The position numbers were made by a program, and so were the translations under genes. The notes beneath the pieces are model-generated. The model searched no databases and was not told where the DNA came from. It worked only from the letters and a program-made list of their open reading frames with translations. From Primula veris (Eukaryota; Streptophyta; Magnoliopsida; Ericales; Primulaceae), in the NCBI GenBank assembly GCA_963682055.1, contig OY821742.1, positions 6,471,816-6,535,815 of the forward strand: a DNA stretch of 64,000 nucleotides, in the 5' to 3' direction. Numbering within the stretch: the first letter of the stretch is position 1; the number at the start of each line of letters is the position of its first letter. This document shows positions 54,803 through 64,000 of the stretch, in pieces.

Positions 54803-57800
54803 ATGGACTTAATGAGGGAAGGAAACGCCTTCAACAAACCTCCATTGCTTGAAGGAGGAGTAAACTATGGAGTATGGAAAATTAGAATGAGGTCCTTCAT
54901 CAAACAGCAGAATGAACATGCATGGAAGACTGTTATGTATGGATGGGAGGCTCCTCCAACTACCATGGATAATGAAGGAGAACTGATTCTCTTACCTGAA
55001 GACAGATGGTCTGCTGAAGAAGACAGAAAATCAAGTGCCAACTCAACAGCCATAAACTTGATTTTTGCTGGTGTAACTCTCAGCGTATTCAGGTATATCT
55101 CTCATTGTGAAACAGCTAAAGAAGCATGGGATATTTTGCAAGTTACTTTTGAAGGAACCACTAAAGTAAAAGCTTTCAAACTTCAACAGTTAACTACCCA
55201 ATTTGAGAACTTAAGAATGGAGGAAGATGAAAACATTGAACAATTTAATGGTAGAATCTGCCACATTGCTCATCAAGCTGGAACATTAGGTGAAAAATAC
55301 AGTGATGCTAAACTTGTTAAGAAAACTCTTAGGTCACTCCCAGAAAGGTTTGAAATTAAGGTCACAGCTATTGAAGAATCAACTGACTTAGATAATCTTA
55401 AACTTGAAGAACTCATAGGAAATCTTAGTACACATGAACTGAAATTCTTCAAACATAAAAGACCAGAAAAGGGAATAGCATTTCAAGCTAAGAAAACTGA
55501 ATCTAATACCTGTGATAAAATGAGTGATGAAGAACAACTAGCTTTCTTTGCAAAAAAGGTGTATAAGAAGTTTTATAAGAAAAAGGAGGATGATACTGGT
55601 TCATCTAAAAACTTTCAGAAAAAGGATAACCAGTTTAAGACAGAGTCTAGGTTCAATAATAACTCTACAGGAAAGTGGAATTCCAAAGAAAAGGATAACA
55701 AAGAATACAAATCTAAAGAGATTCAGTGTAGAGAATGTAGAGGTTTTGGTCATATTCAGGCTGAGTGTGCAAACACTTTAAAAAGAAACAAAAATGCTTA
55801 TATAACCACTCATAGTGATAGTGATTCTGAGAGTAACAGTGATGAAGAGGATGGTTCAAATTTTGTTAATTTCATGGGAATAATCACTGAAAAAGAACCA
55901 ACTTATGAAAGTGACTGTGAGCAGGTTTCAACCCCAGTTACAACTGCCTGTGAAACATATAGCAGTGATGAGGAAGAGCCTTCTGATGAAAACATTACTA
56001 AGCAATACCTTGTTCTGTATGAAAAGTATAAATGTCTGAGTAAACAATCTTTGATCATAAGCAAGCTGAATGTTGATCTAAAGGATGAGGTTAAAAATCT
56101 TACTGAGAAGCTTAAATTACAACTGGCTGAACTTACTGAAACTAAAAAGATAATAAAATTGCTGAATGTTTCTGCTTCAGATAAATTAGATGACATGTTG
56201 TCATATTCTAGAGGATCCAAAGATATCAGTGGTTTAGGTTACTATGGTGGTAAGAGTACAGGAAAAACCACTTTTATTGAAGCTGTTGCTAAAGCTAAAA
56301 CTCATGATTTTGATCACAAGGTTAGAAGCTCAGTTGCAACCAGAGTTGCAACCAGGAATAAAACTCAGGTTTATGTAAAGAAGGTTGGAAGCTCAGTTAC
56401 AACCAAAGTTGCAACCATGAACAAACTGAATAACTTTAGGTTGAAGTTGTGCAATTTCTGTAAAAAACCTGGTCATTCTGAAATCCAGTGTTATTTAAAA
56501 AGAAACAGAAAGTATATTTCCCAGAAAACCTGGTTGGCTTCTGTCAATAAAAATTTGAAATGGGTTTGGAAAGTTAAAGAAAAAGCAACTTTAGTTGCTA
56601 ACAACAAAGCTGTTATTAACTCTTTGAATGCTGTTACTTCTAATGATTGGTATTTTGACAGTGGATGCTCTAAGCATATGACAGGTACTGCAAGCCTCCT
56701 AAAAAATGTCACCATTCTTACAGGTAACACTGTTGTGTTTGGAGGTGGAGATACAGGTAAAATTATTGGTAAAGGTACCTTAAACAAACCTGGAATGCCT
56801 GATATTGAGGATGTTTTTCTTGTAGATGGTCTAAAAGCTAATCTTATTAGTATCAGTCAACTCTGTGATAATGAAATGACTGTTAAATTTGACAAAGAAA
56901 GGTGTCTAATTACTAATCTTAACAATGATTTAATCATGACTGGAGTTAGATCAACCAACAGTTGCTATGTGTTTGAAAAAGCTGAAAAAGAATTGCCTCA
57001 AAGTAGGTGTAATCAAGCCATTACTAATAATGTAGATATTTGGCATAAAAGGCTTGGGCATGTGAATTACAAAACTTTAGATAAGCTTGTTAAAAAAGAA
57101 TTGATAAGAGGAATTCCTAAACTTAGTGCTAAAACTCAAAGTGTCTGTGGTGATTGTGCTATAGGCAAACAAACCAAAAGTATTCACAAAAGTACTAGTC
57201 TAATCTACACTAAGAGAGTCTTAGAACTTCTTCACATTGACTTGATGGGTCCTATGCAAACTGCCAGTATAGGTGGTAAGAAGTACATTCTAGTAGTTGT
57301 AGATGATTTCTCTAGATACTCTTGGGTAGTGTTCTTAAAGGATAAGTCTGAAACTTTTGAACTATTCAAAACTTTGTGCTTAAAACTGCAACTTGAAAAA
57401 GGTTCCACTAGTGGTAATATTGCTAGGATTAGAAGTGATCATGGAACTGAATTTGAAAATATCAGGTTTAAAGAATTCTGCAACTCCTTAGGAATATGTC
57501 ATGAGTTCTCTGCTCCTAAGACTCCACAGCAAAATGGCATAGTTGAAAGGAAAAATAGAACCATTCAGGAAATGGCTAGAGTAATGCTTAACTCTAAGAA
57601 ACTTGCAAATAGATTTTGGGCTGAAGCTGTTAATACTGCCTGTCATATAGTTAATAGAGTTTATATTACTAAAGGTACTTCCATGACAGCTTATGAAATA
57701 TGGAAAGGTAGAAAACCCAATGTAAAGTATTTTCAAGTTTTTGGATGTATTTGTTACATTCTCAGAGATAGAGAGCATCTTGGTAAATTTGACTCTAAAA

Positions 57801-59791
57801 GTGATAAAGGGATTTTTCTTGGTTATGCTCAGAATAGTAGAGCATTTAGAGTCTTCAATCAAAGAACAAACTGTGTTATGGAATCTTATAATGTGTTATT
57901 TGATGACCTAAAAACTATTGATGAGATTACAGGTGATGATGAACAGGCTGAGACTACAGAAAAAGAGAAAGAAGAAACTCAACAAACTGGAAGTTCCAGA
58001 GTGGTTGGAAGTCCAGTTGCAACTGAGGTTACAACTGAGGTTGGAACTGAGGTTGGAACCACAGTTGAAACCCAGAATGCTGCTGAATCTGAAGAAGAAG
58101 AAGAAAGTTCTCATGCTCAGTCAACTAGCAGGCCTCGCTATGTAAGGACTCAGAAAAATCATTCTCTTGACAATGTCATAGGAGAAGTTACATCAGGTAT
58201 GAAAACCAGAGGTAAAAGAAATAATGTTGTTCACTTTGCTTGTTATATCTCTCAGTTAGAACCTAAGAATATAAAAGAAGCTCTAGAAGATAGTGAATGG
58301 ATTTTAGCTATGCAGGATGAATTGGCCCAATTTGAGAGAAATGATGTATGGACTTTAGTACCCAGACCTTCTAATAAAAATGTTATAGGGACTAAATGGA
58401 TTTTTAGAAATAAAAGTGATGAGGATGGAGTGATTATCAGGAATAAAGCTAGGTTGGTAGCTCAGGGTTATACACAAATTGAGGGAATTGACTTTGATGA
58501 AACCTTTGCTCCTGTAGCTAGAATTGAATCCATTAGAATGCTACTATCTCTTGCATGTCTGTATGATTTTAAACTGTTTCAACTTGACATAAAGAGTGCT
58601 TTTCTTAATGGTGTGATTAATGAAGAGGTTTATGTCTGTCAACCTAAGGGATTTGAAGATCCTAACTTTCCTGAACATGTTTATTTGCTGAAAAAGGCCT
58701 TGTATGGTCTTAAGCAAGCCCCTAGAGCTTGGTATGATAGATTGACCAAGTTTTTGCTTGAAAAAGGTTTTAAAAGAGGGGGAGTTGATAAAACTCTGTT
58801 TACAAAGAAAACTACAAAGGATATAATTGTTGCTCAAATATATGTTGATGACATTGTGTTTGGCTCATCTTCTAATAAGAGGATTGAAGAATTCATTTCT
58901 GATATGAAAAATGAATTTGAAATGAGTGGTGGAGGTGAATTGACTTACTTTCTAGGATTGCAAGTTAAACAGAATGAGAAAGGGATTTTTCTATGTCAAA
59001 GCAAGTATGCAGACAATCTTGTTAAGAAGTTTGGTCTAAGTGAGAGTAAAGAAAAGAGAACTCCTATGAGTACTACCCTTAAACTGTCTAAAAATGATAA
59101 AGGAAAAAGTGTTTGTCCCAGTCTTTATAGATCCATGATTGGAAGTTTGCTGTATTTAACTGCTAGTAGACCAGACCTTTGCTTAAGTGTAGGAGTTTGT
59201 GCCAGATATCAAGCAAATCCTTTAGAACCTCATCTTCTAGCTGTCAAAAGAATTCTAAGGTATGTAAAAGGAACACCTCATCTAGGCCTATGGTATTCTA
59301 AAGATACAAACCATTTTCTTAGTGGCTACTGTGATGCAGATTGGGCAGGAAACATAGATGATAGAAAGAGTACTTCTGGTGGTTGTTTTTATTTTGGAAA
59401 TAATCTTGTTTCTTGGTTCAGTAAAAAGCAAAATTGCATATCTTTATCTACTGCTGAGGCAGAATATGTTGCAGCTGGAAGTGGATGCACTCAATTAATT
59501 TGGATGAAACAAATGTTAACTGATTATAATGTTAAACAAGAGATATTAACTCTGTTTTGTGATAACAAAAGTGCTATAGATTTAGCCAAAAATCCAGTTC
59601 AACATTCCAGAACCAAACATATTGATCTAAGGCATCATTTTATTAGAGAACTAGTTGAAGAAAAGAGCTTAATTTTAGAACATGTTTCAACTGAAAGACA
59701 ACTAGCAGATATTTTCACAAAGCCCCTTGATACAAACAAGTTTGAATCATTAAGAAGTGACATAGGGGTATGTCATTATCAATCTAATTGA
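54803..59791 (+). CDS. Gag-Pol polyprotein, Ty1/copia Sirevirus-like, intact
   Basis: A single frame of 1662 aa, no stops. In order: Gag/UBN2-type domain (about 1-240), zinc knuckle C309-x2-C312-x4-H317-x4-C322, an acidic and coiled-coil stretch (~340-470), a second CCHC knuckle starting at C550, protease with DSG at Asp619, integrase HHCC zinc finger (HKRLGH, then CGDC) and D,D,E core from Asp813 (HIDLMG; SDHGTEF; NGIVERKNR), reverse transcriptase with YVDD at 1347-1350, and RNase H (YCDADWAG with Asp1511, STAEAEY, DNKSAID, KHID). All catalytic motifs are present. Gag and Pol are fused without frameshift. Ser/Val/Ala/Thr-rich segments near 510-535 and 1070-1090 are encoded by the GTTGCAAC-type repeat. 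Confidence 0.95.
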   Translation: MDLMREGNAFNKPPLLEGGVNYGVWKIRMRSFIKQQNEHAWKTVMYGWEAPPTTMDNEGELILLPEDRWSAEEDRKSSANSTAINLIFAGVTLSVFRYISHCETAKEAWDILQVTFEGTTKVKAFKLQQLTTQFENLRMEEDENIEQFNGRICHIAHQAGTLGEKYSDAKLVKKTLRSLPERFEIKVTAIEESTDLDNLKLEELIGNLSTHELKFFKHKRPEKGIAFQAKKTESNTCDKMSDEEQLAFFAKKVYKKFYKKKEDDTGSSKNFQKKDNQFKTESRFNNNSTGKWNSKEKDNKEYKSKEIQCRECRGFGHIQAECANTLKRNKNAYITTHSDSDSESNSDEEDGSNFVNFMGIITEKEPTYESDCEQVSTPVTTACETYSSDEEEPSDENITKQYLVLYEKYKCLSKQSLIISKLNVDLKDEVKNLTEKLKLQLAELTETKKIIKLLNVSASDKLDDMLSYSRGSKDISGLGYYGGKSTGKTTFIEAVAKAKTHDFDHKVRSSVATRVATRNKTQVYVKKVGSSVTTKVATMNKLNNFRLKLCNFCKKPGHSEIQCYLKRNRKYISQKTWLASVNKNLKWVWKVKEKATLVANNKAVINSLNAVTSNDWYFDSGCSKHMTGTASLLKNVTILTGNTVVFGGGDTGKIIGKGTLNKPGMPDIEDVFLVDGLKANLISISQLCDNEMTVKFDKERCLITNLNNDLIMTGVRSTNSCYVFEKAEKELPQSRCNQAITNNVDIWHKRLGHVNYKTLDKLVKKELIRGIPKLSAKTQSVCGDCAIGKQTKSIHKSTSLIYTKRVLELLHIDLMGPMQTASIGGKKYILVVVDDFSRYSWVVFLKDKSETFELFKTLCLKLQLEKGSTSGNIARIRSDHGTEFENIRFKEFCNSLGICHEFSAPKTPQQNGIVERKNRTIQEMARVMLNSKKLANRFWAEAVNTACHIVNRVYITKGTSMTAYEIWKGRKPNVKYFQVFGCICYILRDREHLGKFDSKSDKGIFLGYAQNSRAFRVFNQRTNCVMESYNVLFDDLKTIDEITGDDEQAETTEKEKEETQQTGSSRVVGSPVATEVTTEVGTEVGTTVETQNAAESEEEEESSHAQSTSRPRYVRTQKNHSLDNVIGEVTSGMKTRGKRNNVVHFACYISQLEPKNIKEALEDSEWILAMQDELAQFERNDVWTLVPRPSNKNVIGTKWIFRNKSDEDGVIIRNKARLVAQGYTQIEGIDFDETFAPVARIESIRMLLSLACLYDFKLFQLDIKSAFLNGVINEEVYVCQPKGFEDPNFPEHVYLLKKALYGLKQAPRAWYDRLTKFLLEKGFKRGGVDKTLFTKKTTKDIIVAQIYVDDIVFGSSSNKRIEEFISDMKNEFEMSGGGELTYFLGLQVKQNEKGIFLCQSKYADNLVKKFGLSESKEKRTPMSTTLKLSKNDKGKSVCPSLYRSMIGSLLYLTASRPDLCLSVGVCARYQANPLEPHLLAVKRILRYVKGTPHLGLWYSKDTNHFLSGYCDADWAGNIDDRKSTSGGCFYFGNNLVSWFSKKQNCISLSTAEAEYVAAGSGCTQLIWMKQMLTDYNVKQEILTLFCDNKSAIDLAKNPVQHSRTKHIDLRHHFIRELVEEKSLILEHVSTERQLADIFTKPLDTNKFESLRSDIGVCHYQSN

Positions 59792-59984
59792 ATACTTTTG
59801 CTAAATATGTCTGTATTGAGTACCTTTAATAAGTTTTATTTCTAAGGTTAAAGTCTTATTTTGAGCTATGATGTTTTTGTCTTGAAAAAGCCGCTTTTTT
59901 GGTGTCTCAAAAACAGATGTGAGGTAACTTGTCCTTAAAAAACCTCTCTGGTAATAGAGTTGCAAGCACAAAGTGCAATTTTAT

Positions 59985-60130
59985 ATGATGGTTGCAAGTT
60001 CAGTTGCAACATCAGTTGAAACCTCACACTCTCTATAGTTGGTTGGAAGTTCAGTTGCAACATCAGTTGAAACCTCGTGTTAAAAATACTGGTTGCAAGC
60101 TCAGTTGAAACATCAGTTGAAACCTCAGTC
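59985..60130 (+). repeat. Three-unit GTTGCAAC-type repeat between pol and the second ORF
   Basis: Three units of type GGTTGCAAG(T/C)TCAGTTG(C/A)AAC followed by ATCAGTTGAAACCTC begin near 59990, 60042 and 60092. The same motif recurs in the LTRs and in the gag-pol coding sequence. Confidence 0.9.
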
Positions 60131-60761
60131 TATGTTATAGCTGTCAAGACAAAGTCTTGTAAAATTTTGACATCACTTATACTCTTTCCTTGCTGAGGTC
60201 ATCAAACTAGTTTTTGTGTAGAAATAAAAACGAATTTGCTCAATTTAAGATCCTAAAATTTAATCTTTATTAGAGTTATTCTTTGATAAACATATTTTCG
60301 TGAGTAAATTGCTAGGTTTCTTTTGTTATCCTAAAAGTTAGATATCTGTTTAAGTGTTCTTTATCTTGAATCAAGTCAAATTTCCTTAAAGCTTCAATGT
60401 TTGATTTTTCAAATTTTGGATGAATCTGTTTTGAAAAAGGAATGTTTATCTGTTTAATTGGCTGAATTTATCTTATTGCCAACTGTTTCTTGCGTAATCT
60501 TAGTATGATTTTCTTTTAAAATCTGTTGATAAAATACTTCCTATTTTTAAGCCAAAATATGCTCTTAATTGATTTGCATGTATCTATTTCCAATTTCAAA
60601 AAGATATGGTCCTTATTGCTATTTATACATACTTCTTTTACTATCCAAAATCAATTACTTTTTACAGAATAACTCTCTCTCTCTCATCTCTGTAAAACCC
60701 TAGGTCTGCTGTAGAAACCCACTGCAAGGTTCTAAGTAAGGTTCTAACCCCAGTTGCAACC

Positions 60762-61838
60762 ATGTCATCAAACCCTTCTAAAAACCCCAACCTGAACATT
60801 GATGATGATTGCACTCTAAGGGACTTCATGAACAAAACTCCAACCAGTCCTAGCTCTAAGACAAAGGTAAATGAGTCCTCTTCTTCTAAGAAACATAGGA
60901 CTAAAAAACGTGCTAGGAGAAATCCTGAGAATGAGTCTCTAAAAGATAAGTTTGAGTTTGTTCCTAGGTTTAATGAAGTTGATCCTAGATTCTGGAGTAG
61001 AAAATCTTATAGGAGATTTAGGGCTTACTCTAGTAAAGAAATACATTGTGAAAGAAGGCTCAATTTGGTTAGTTATCCACACATACAAGTGTATGTTGAA
61101 AAAATGCTCTCTGCTGTTGGATTAGGAGACACTATTTCTTATGCTCATTCCTACTATCCTGCTGTTGTTAAAGAATTTTATGCCAACTTGACTAGTGGTG
61201 TATTTGATAAAAGTAATCCTATGTTTGGAAGAGTCTTTCTGAGGGGAATAACTTTAGACTTTACACCTGAGTTGATCAATAACTGTTTGAATACACCCAA
61301 TTCTTCTGTGGACAATGCTGAATATGATATGGAAGTTATTGCTCTGGTTCTAACTGGAAAGAACACTAGCTTTGATGGTACTTCCATCAAAACATCCTCT
61401 CTCACACTTTGTGCTGCTGTCTTGCACAAAATTGCTAGGTTCAACTGGACTCCTACCAAACAACCCTCTAGAGTTAACAAAGATATGGCCATCTTTCTGT
61501 ATAAGATTATGTCTTCTCTACCCATAAACTTTGGCCATCATATCTTTAACCTTATAAGAGATTTCAGTGATGATAATTCATCATCCATTCTGCTTCCATT
61601 CCCCTGCCTAATTTCTAGTATAATTCTGGGTCAAGTTGCTTCTATGAATAGAGATTCTCTCATTAGTATCACTAATGAACCAATCACAGATTGTCCCTCT
61701 GCTCTTTATATTTCTGCCAAACTACTGAAAGAAGGACATGTCAATGACATTTCTGGGGACAAAGGGAAAGAAAAAGAGGAAGAACCTTCACCTGCTCCTT
61801 CTGCAAAGAAGAAAGGAGTAAAGTGGTACTTACTCTAG
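60762..61838 (+). CDS. Second ORF of the Sirevirus-like element (env-position, function unknown)
   Basis: 358 aa from an ATG directly after a CCAGTTGCAACC motif. The N-terminus is Ser/Lys-rich and basic (KKHRTKKRARR, a possible nuclear-localisation signal). A central region of about residues 65-310 resembles the 'putative plant transposon protein' domain seen downstream of pol in many Sirevirus-like elements. The C-terminus is charged. No signal peptide or clear membrane span is visible, so the common label 'env-like' is positional only. A TAG ends the frame at 61836, yet the same frame stays open for 70 more codons, ending at 62049-62051, with a strongly acidic stretch. This suggests either a recent nonsense mutation or read-through. 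Confidence 0.8.
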   Translation: MSSNPSKNPNLNIDDDCTLRDFMNKTPTSPSSKTKVNESSSSKKHRTKKRARRNPENESLKDKFEFVPRFNEVDPRFWSRKSYRRFRAYSSKEIHCERRLNLVSYPHIQVYVEKMLSAVGLGDTISYAHSYYPAVVKEFYANLTSGVFDKSNPMFGRVFLRGITLDFTPELINNCLNTPNSSVDNAEYDMEVIALVLTGKNTSFDGTSIKTSSLTLCAAVLHKIARFNWTPTKQPSRVNKDMAIFLYKIMSSLPINFGHHIFNLIRDFSDDNSSSILLPFPCLISSIILGQVASMNRDSLISITNEPITDCPSALYISAKLLKEGHVNDISGDKGKEKEEEPSPAPSAKKKGVKWYLL

Positions 61839-62051
61839 AAGCTGGCTTATAATCAAGAAAGGAGAGCTGAATTGGATGCTGATAATTATCAAATCAATAA
61901 GCTGCTGGTGGATATTATTGAGAGTGAGGATGATGATGATAGTGATGGTGTTTCAATCAGCAGTGAGGATGACAATGCAGAAGATGAAGAAGTAGTCAGG
62001 CAGAATCCTCTAAGAGAAAGACCCCCACAGTGTGATATTCCAAGTGACTAA

Positions 62052-62448
62052 TTCCAATGGTTGCTGACAAATAGGGGGAGTGAAGTTTATGTTTTGCTGT
62101 TCAGTTTCATTTTGATGTTTTCAAAACTTTATTCTGTTTTATTCTGTTTTTCAATTCTGTTTTTCAATTATGCTGTATCAAGACAATTTTAGCCTGTTTG
62201 GTTTTAATCTGTGTGGCTTTAATAATTCTGCAGTTTCCTTCTGAAAGTATCTTGATATCTTGTTGAAGTAGAAATGTCTTTAAACTTGAAACAGGTCTGA
62301 AAACTTACTATGTGCACATACATTGTGCTTATATAATTTGCCTGCAATTCTAAAATACAGGGGGAGCTTACTGATATTGAATTTGCAGGTGGTTGGGATG
62401 TTTTATAAACTTTATTGATTTGTCAAAACCAATGACAAAGGGGGAGAT
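62052..62448 (+). other. 3' untranslated region with repeated polypurine tracts
   Basis: GGGGGAG tracts occur at about 62073, 62360 and 62440. The last, AAAGGGGGAGA, abuts the 3' LTR and is the likely plus-strand primer. T-rich blocks of type TTCTGTTTTT recur between 62125 and 62165. Confidence 0.8.
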
Positions 62449-63706
62449 TGTTAGGACCAGATTTCTGGTCTAAATATTGTTTATTGTCTATTGGTTTTTA
62501 CTAAATAAATCCTAACTGTTATTAAGAACTAAGACAGGATTGACAGGTTCCAAGTACCAGTTGCAACCTCAGTTACAACCTACTAAGTTAGTAGTATTAG
62601 GTTTCAAGTACTGGTTGCAACCTTAGTTACAACCTGTGGTGACAGGTTTCAAGTACCAGTTGCAACCTCAGTTGCAACCACAGTTCAACCTGCTGTTAAA
62701 ACAGAATTCTGTCTTGTTTCATTATTCTACATTACTACTTGTTTAATGTTAATCATTTGTTTTAAAGTATGTAGGATATATTCTCATAAGGTCTTAAACG
62801 TGTATATGTGTTTATTGAGAATATTAATGTGTTAAGGAAAGATGTTTTATAAAAAATATAAAGAGATTAGTTTATAAGGTTATGTTTCCTTTTAATATAT
62901 ATATCTCTATTCTTATGCTTGTCCTTATCACTTGTTTCAATCTTTTTCTTATAATATTCAGTAAAGATATGTATAAAGATTGATTGATATGTGGAGTTAA
63001 ATGTTTCATATGTTTATGAAAAGATATTATCTTTAAGAGATCATATCTTTATATGTTTCCTTTCAAAGGAAAAGATTAACTCCTACTTTCAAGTGTGTTA
63101 CTAAACAGGTATTAATCAAAGATGATTAGAGTCAATCCATGCTGAAGAATCTCGTGATACTTGGAGAGATTGAAGCTAATCAACCAAGTCAAAAGCAATC
63201 AAAAGATATTGAAGATAGAAGATTGTTTTTACTTGTTTATATACTTAGTAACTTAAGCTTGTAAAGGTGTGTGTTCTAAATTATAAAGAACTTATTTTCT
63301 AGAGAGAATACACGTGAGCTTTAAAAAGAAAACAATGGTGAGATGCCATTGATTTATAAGTGATAGTTATAGAGTAGGAGCAATATAGTGATAGGCAGAA
63401 AAACATAGAGGGAGTCTAAGTTTTTCATTAAGACTTGAGTCATATATTGTAAGCTTTTTATAATATCATAATCTGGGTAAGTGCCCCGGAGACGTAGCCT
63501 AGTTAGGTGAACTCCGTTGTTAAATGTGCGTGTGAATTATTTCCAAGTACATTTAATTTTAAAACAGTTCTGTCCATTAATACACTTGGTTCCAACTGCA
63601 GTTCCAACCTCACTTGGAACCTTATACACTTGGTTCCAACTGCAGTTCCAACCCCACTTGGAATCTTACTGCAAAACTGCATCTAGAACAACGGATAGGA
63701 ATTTCA
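62449..63706 (+). repeat. 3' LTR of the Sirevirus-like element
   Basis: 1258 bp, same length as the 5' LTR, with an intact TG start and CA end, followed by TSD GTTTT. Confidence 0.94.
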
Positions 63707-64000
63707 GTTTTGTTGGTCAAGGACGATGAAGGAATTGACAGACCTAATGTTGCTCAGTAATGCAGCTTAACATTCAGCAATACATACCTCTTTTGAATAT
63801 TGAAAACTTGGCTCTTTAATCATAGGTGGCTATGACAGCTATGATAGTATTGATAGTATCATAGGTGGCTATCATAGGTGGCTATGATAGTATTAAACAA
63901 CGGAAAAAACGTGCCCAGATTCTTAGGTTTAATATGTACGTATATTATCAATTAAATCTTGTTTTACCGTATAGGTTTAAATCATACCGAATAACAGAAG
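63707..64000. other. Right flank with short CATAGGTGGCTATGA tandem repeat
   Basis: Host DNA beyond the element. At 63821-63894 the motif CATAGGTGGCTATGA or a shortened form occurs three times together with GATAGTAT units. No gene is recognised before the window ends. Confidence 0.6.

Larger units (their letters stand above)
53486..63706 (+). mobile_element. Ty1/copia retrotransposon, Sirevirus (SIRE/Maximus)-like, young
   Basis: It is 10,221 bp, with 1258-bp LTRs at 53486-54743 and 62449-63706, perfect TSD GTTTT (53481-53485 and 63707-63711), primer-binding site TGGTATCAGAGC at 54746-54757 (initiator tRNA-Met type), an intact gag-pol frame, a second frame downstream, and purine tracts before the 3' LTR. 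By eye the LTRs differ at about nine or ten positions over 1258 bp. Large size, long LTRs, an extra ORF after pol and repeated GGGGGAG tracts fit the Sirevirus lineage; the lineage call rests on layout rather than a tree. Confidence 0.93.

Noticed and set aside
57908..58145. Overlapping frames in the gag-pol linker
   Set aside because: They are shifted readings of the repeat-encoded low-complexity linker between integrase and reverse transcriptase.

Overview
This is a nuclear window from a eudicot plant. The genes have long AT-rich introns with GT-AG junctions that can be checked against conserved protein families. Intergenic DNA is packed with Ty1/copia retrotransposons, MITEs, foldback elements and microsatellites. 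I see no bacterial, organellar or CRISPR-like feature and recognised no rRNA or tRNA gene. The species cannot be named from the sequence alone.

Four host genes are supported, all on the + strand. (1) 422-7772 is a seven-exon calcium-dependent protein kinase of the CPK13 type (541 aa). (2) 9705-10358 is an intronless calmodulin-like protein with an N-terminal membrane anchor and four EF-hands. (3) 20802-27400 is a DUF1068 membrane protein with a 24-nt microexon; its first intron holds a 128-bp tandem array. (4) 44753-49463 is a domesticated PIF/Harbinger (HARBI1/ALP1-like) transposase gene. Its intron contains a decaying array of copies of its own first-exon 3' half, and truncated copies of its 5' end lie upstream. 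Genes 1 and 2 are neighbouring Ca2+-sensor genes; no other functional link between the genes is visible.

Mobile DNA fills most of the rest. At 11252-13799 there is a nearly perfect 2.5-kb palindrome carrying two head-to-head copies of the promoter, 5' leader, intron and N-terminal coding segment of a FAR1-like gene. Between about 13.8 and 20.7 kb lies a MITE-rich region, including a 346-bp foldback element with a 9-bp target-site duplication (TSD). Two related Ty1/copia elements, 28465-35504 (TSD AACAT) and 36002-42846 (TSD AAAAG), have decayed coding regions. A paralogous empty site for the second is visible at about 44658. A Mutator-like foldback element at 51295-53148 has a perfect 9-bp TSD and a triplicated right end. 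A young 10.2-kb Sirevirus-like copia element at 53486-63706 (TSD GTTTT) has an intact 1662-aa gag-pol frame, a second downstream frame, and a palindromic GTTGCAAC-type motif scattered through LTRs, leaders and coding frame.

Nothing here amounts to a clearly new biochemical system. The most interesting points are the FAR1 hairpin locus, the exon array inside the HARBI1-like gene, the mismatch between LTR divergence and flank divergence around the second copia element, and the motif network in the Sirevirus-like element.
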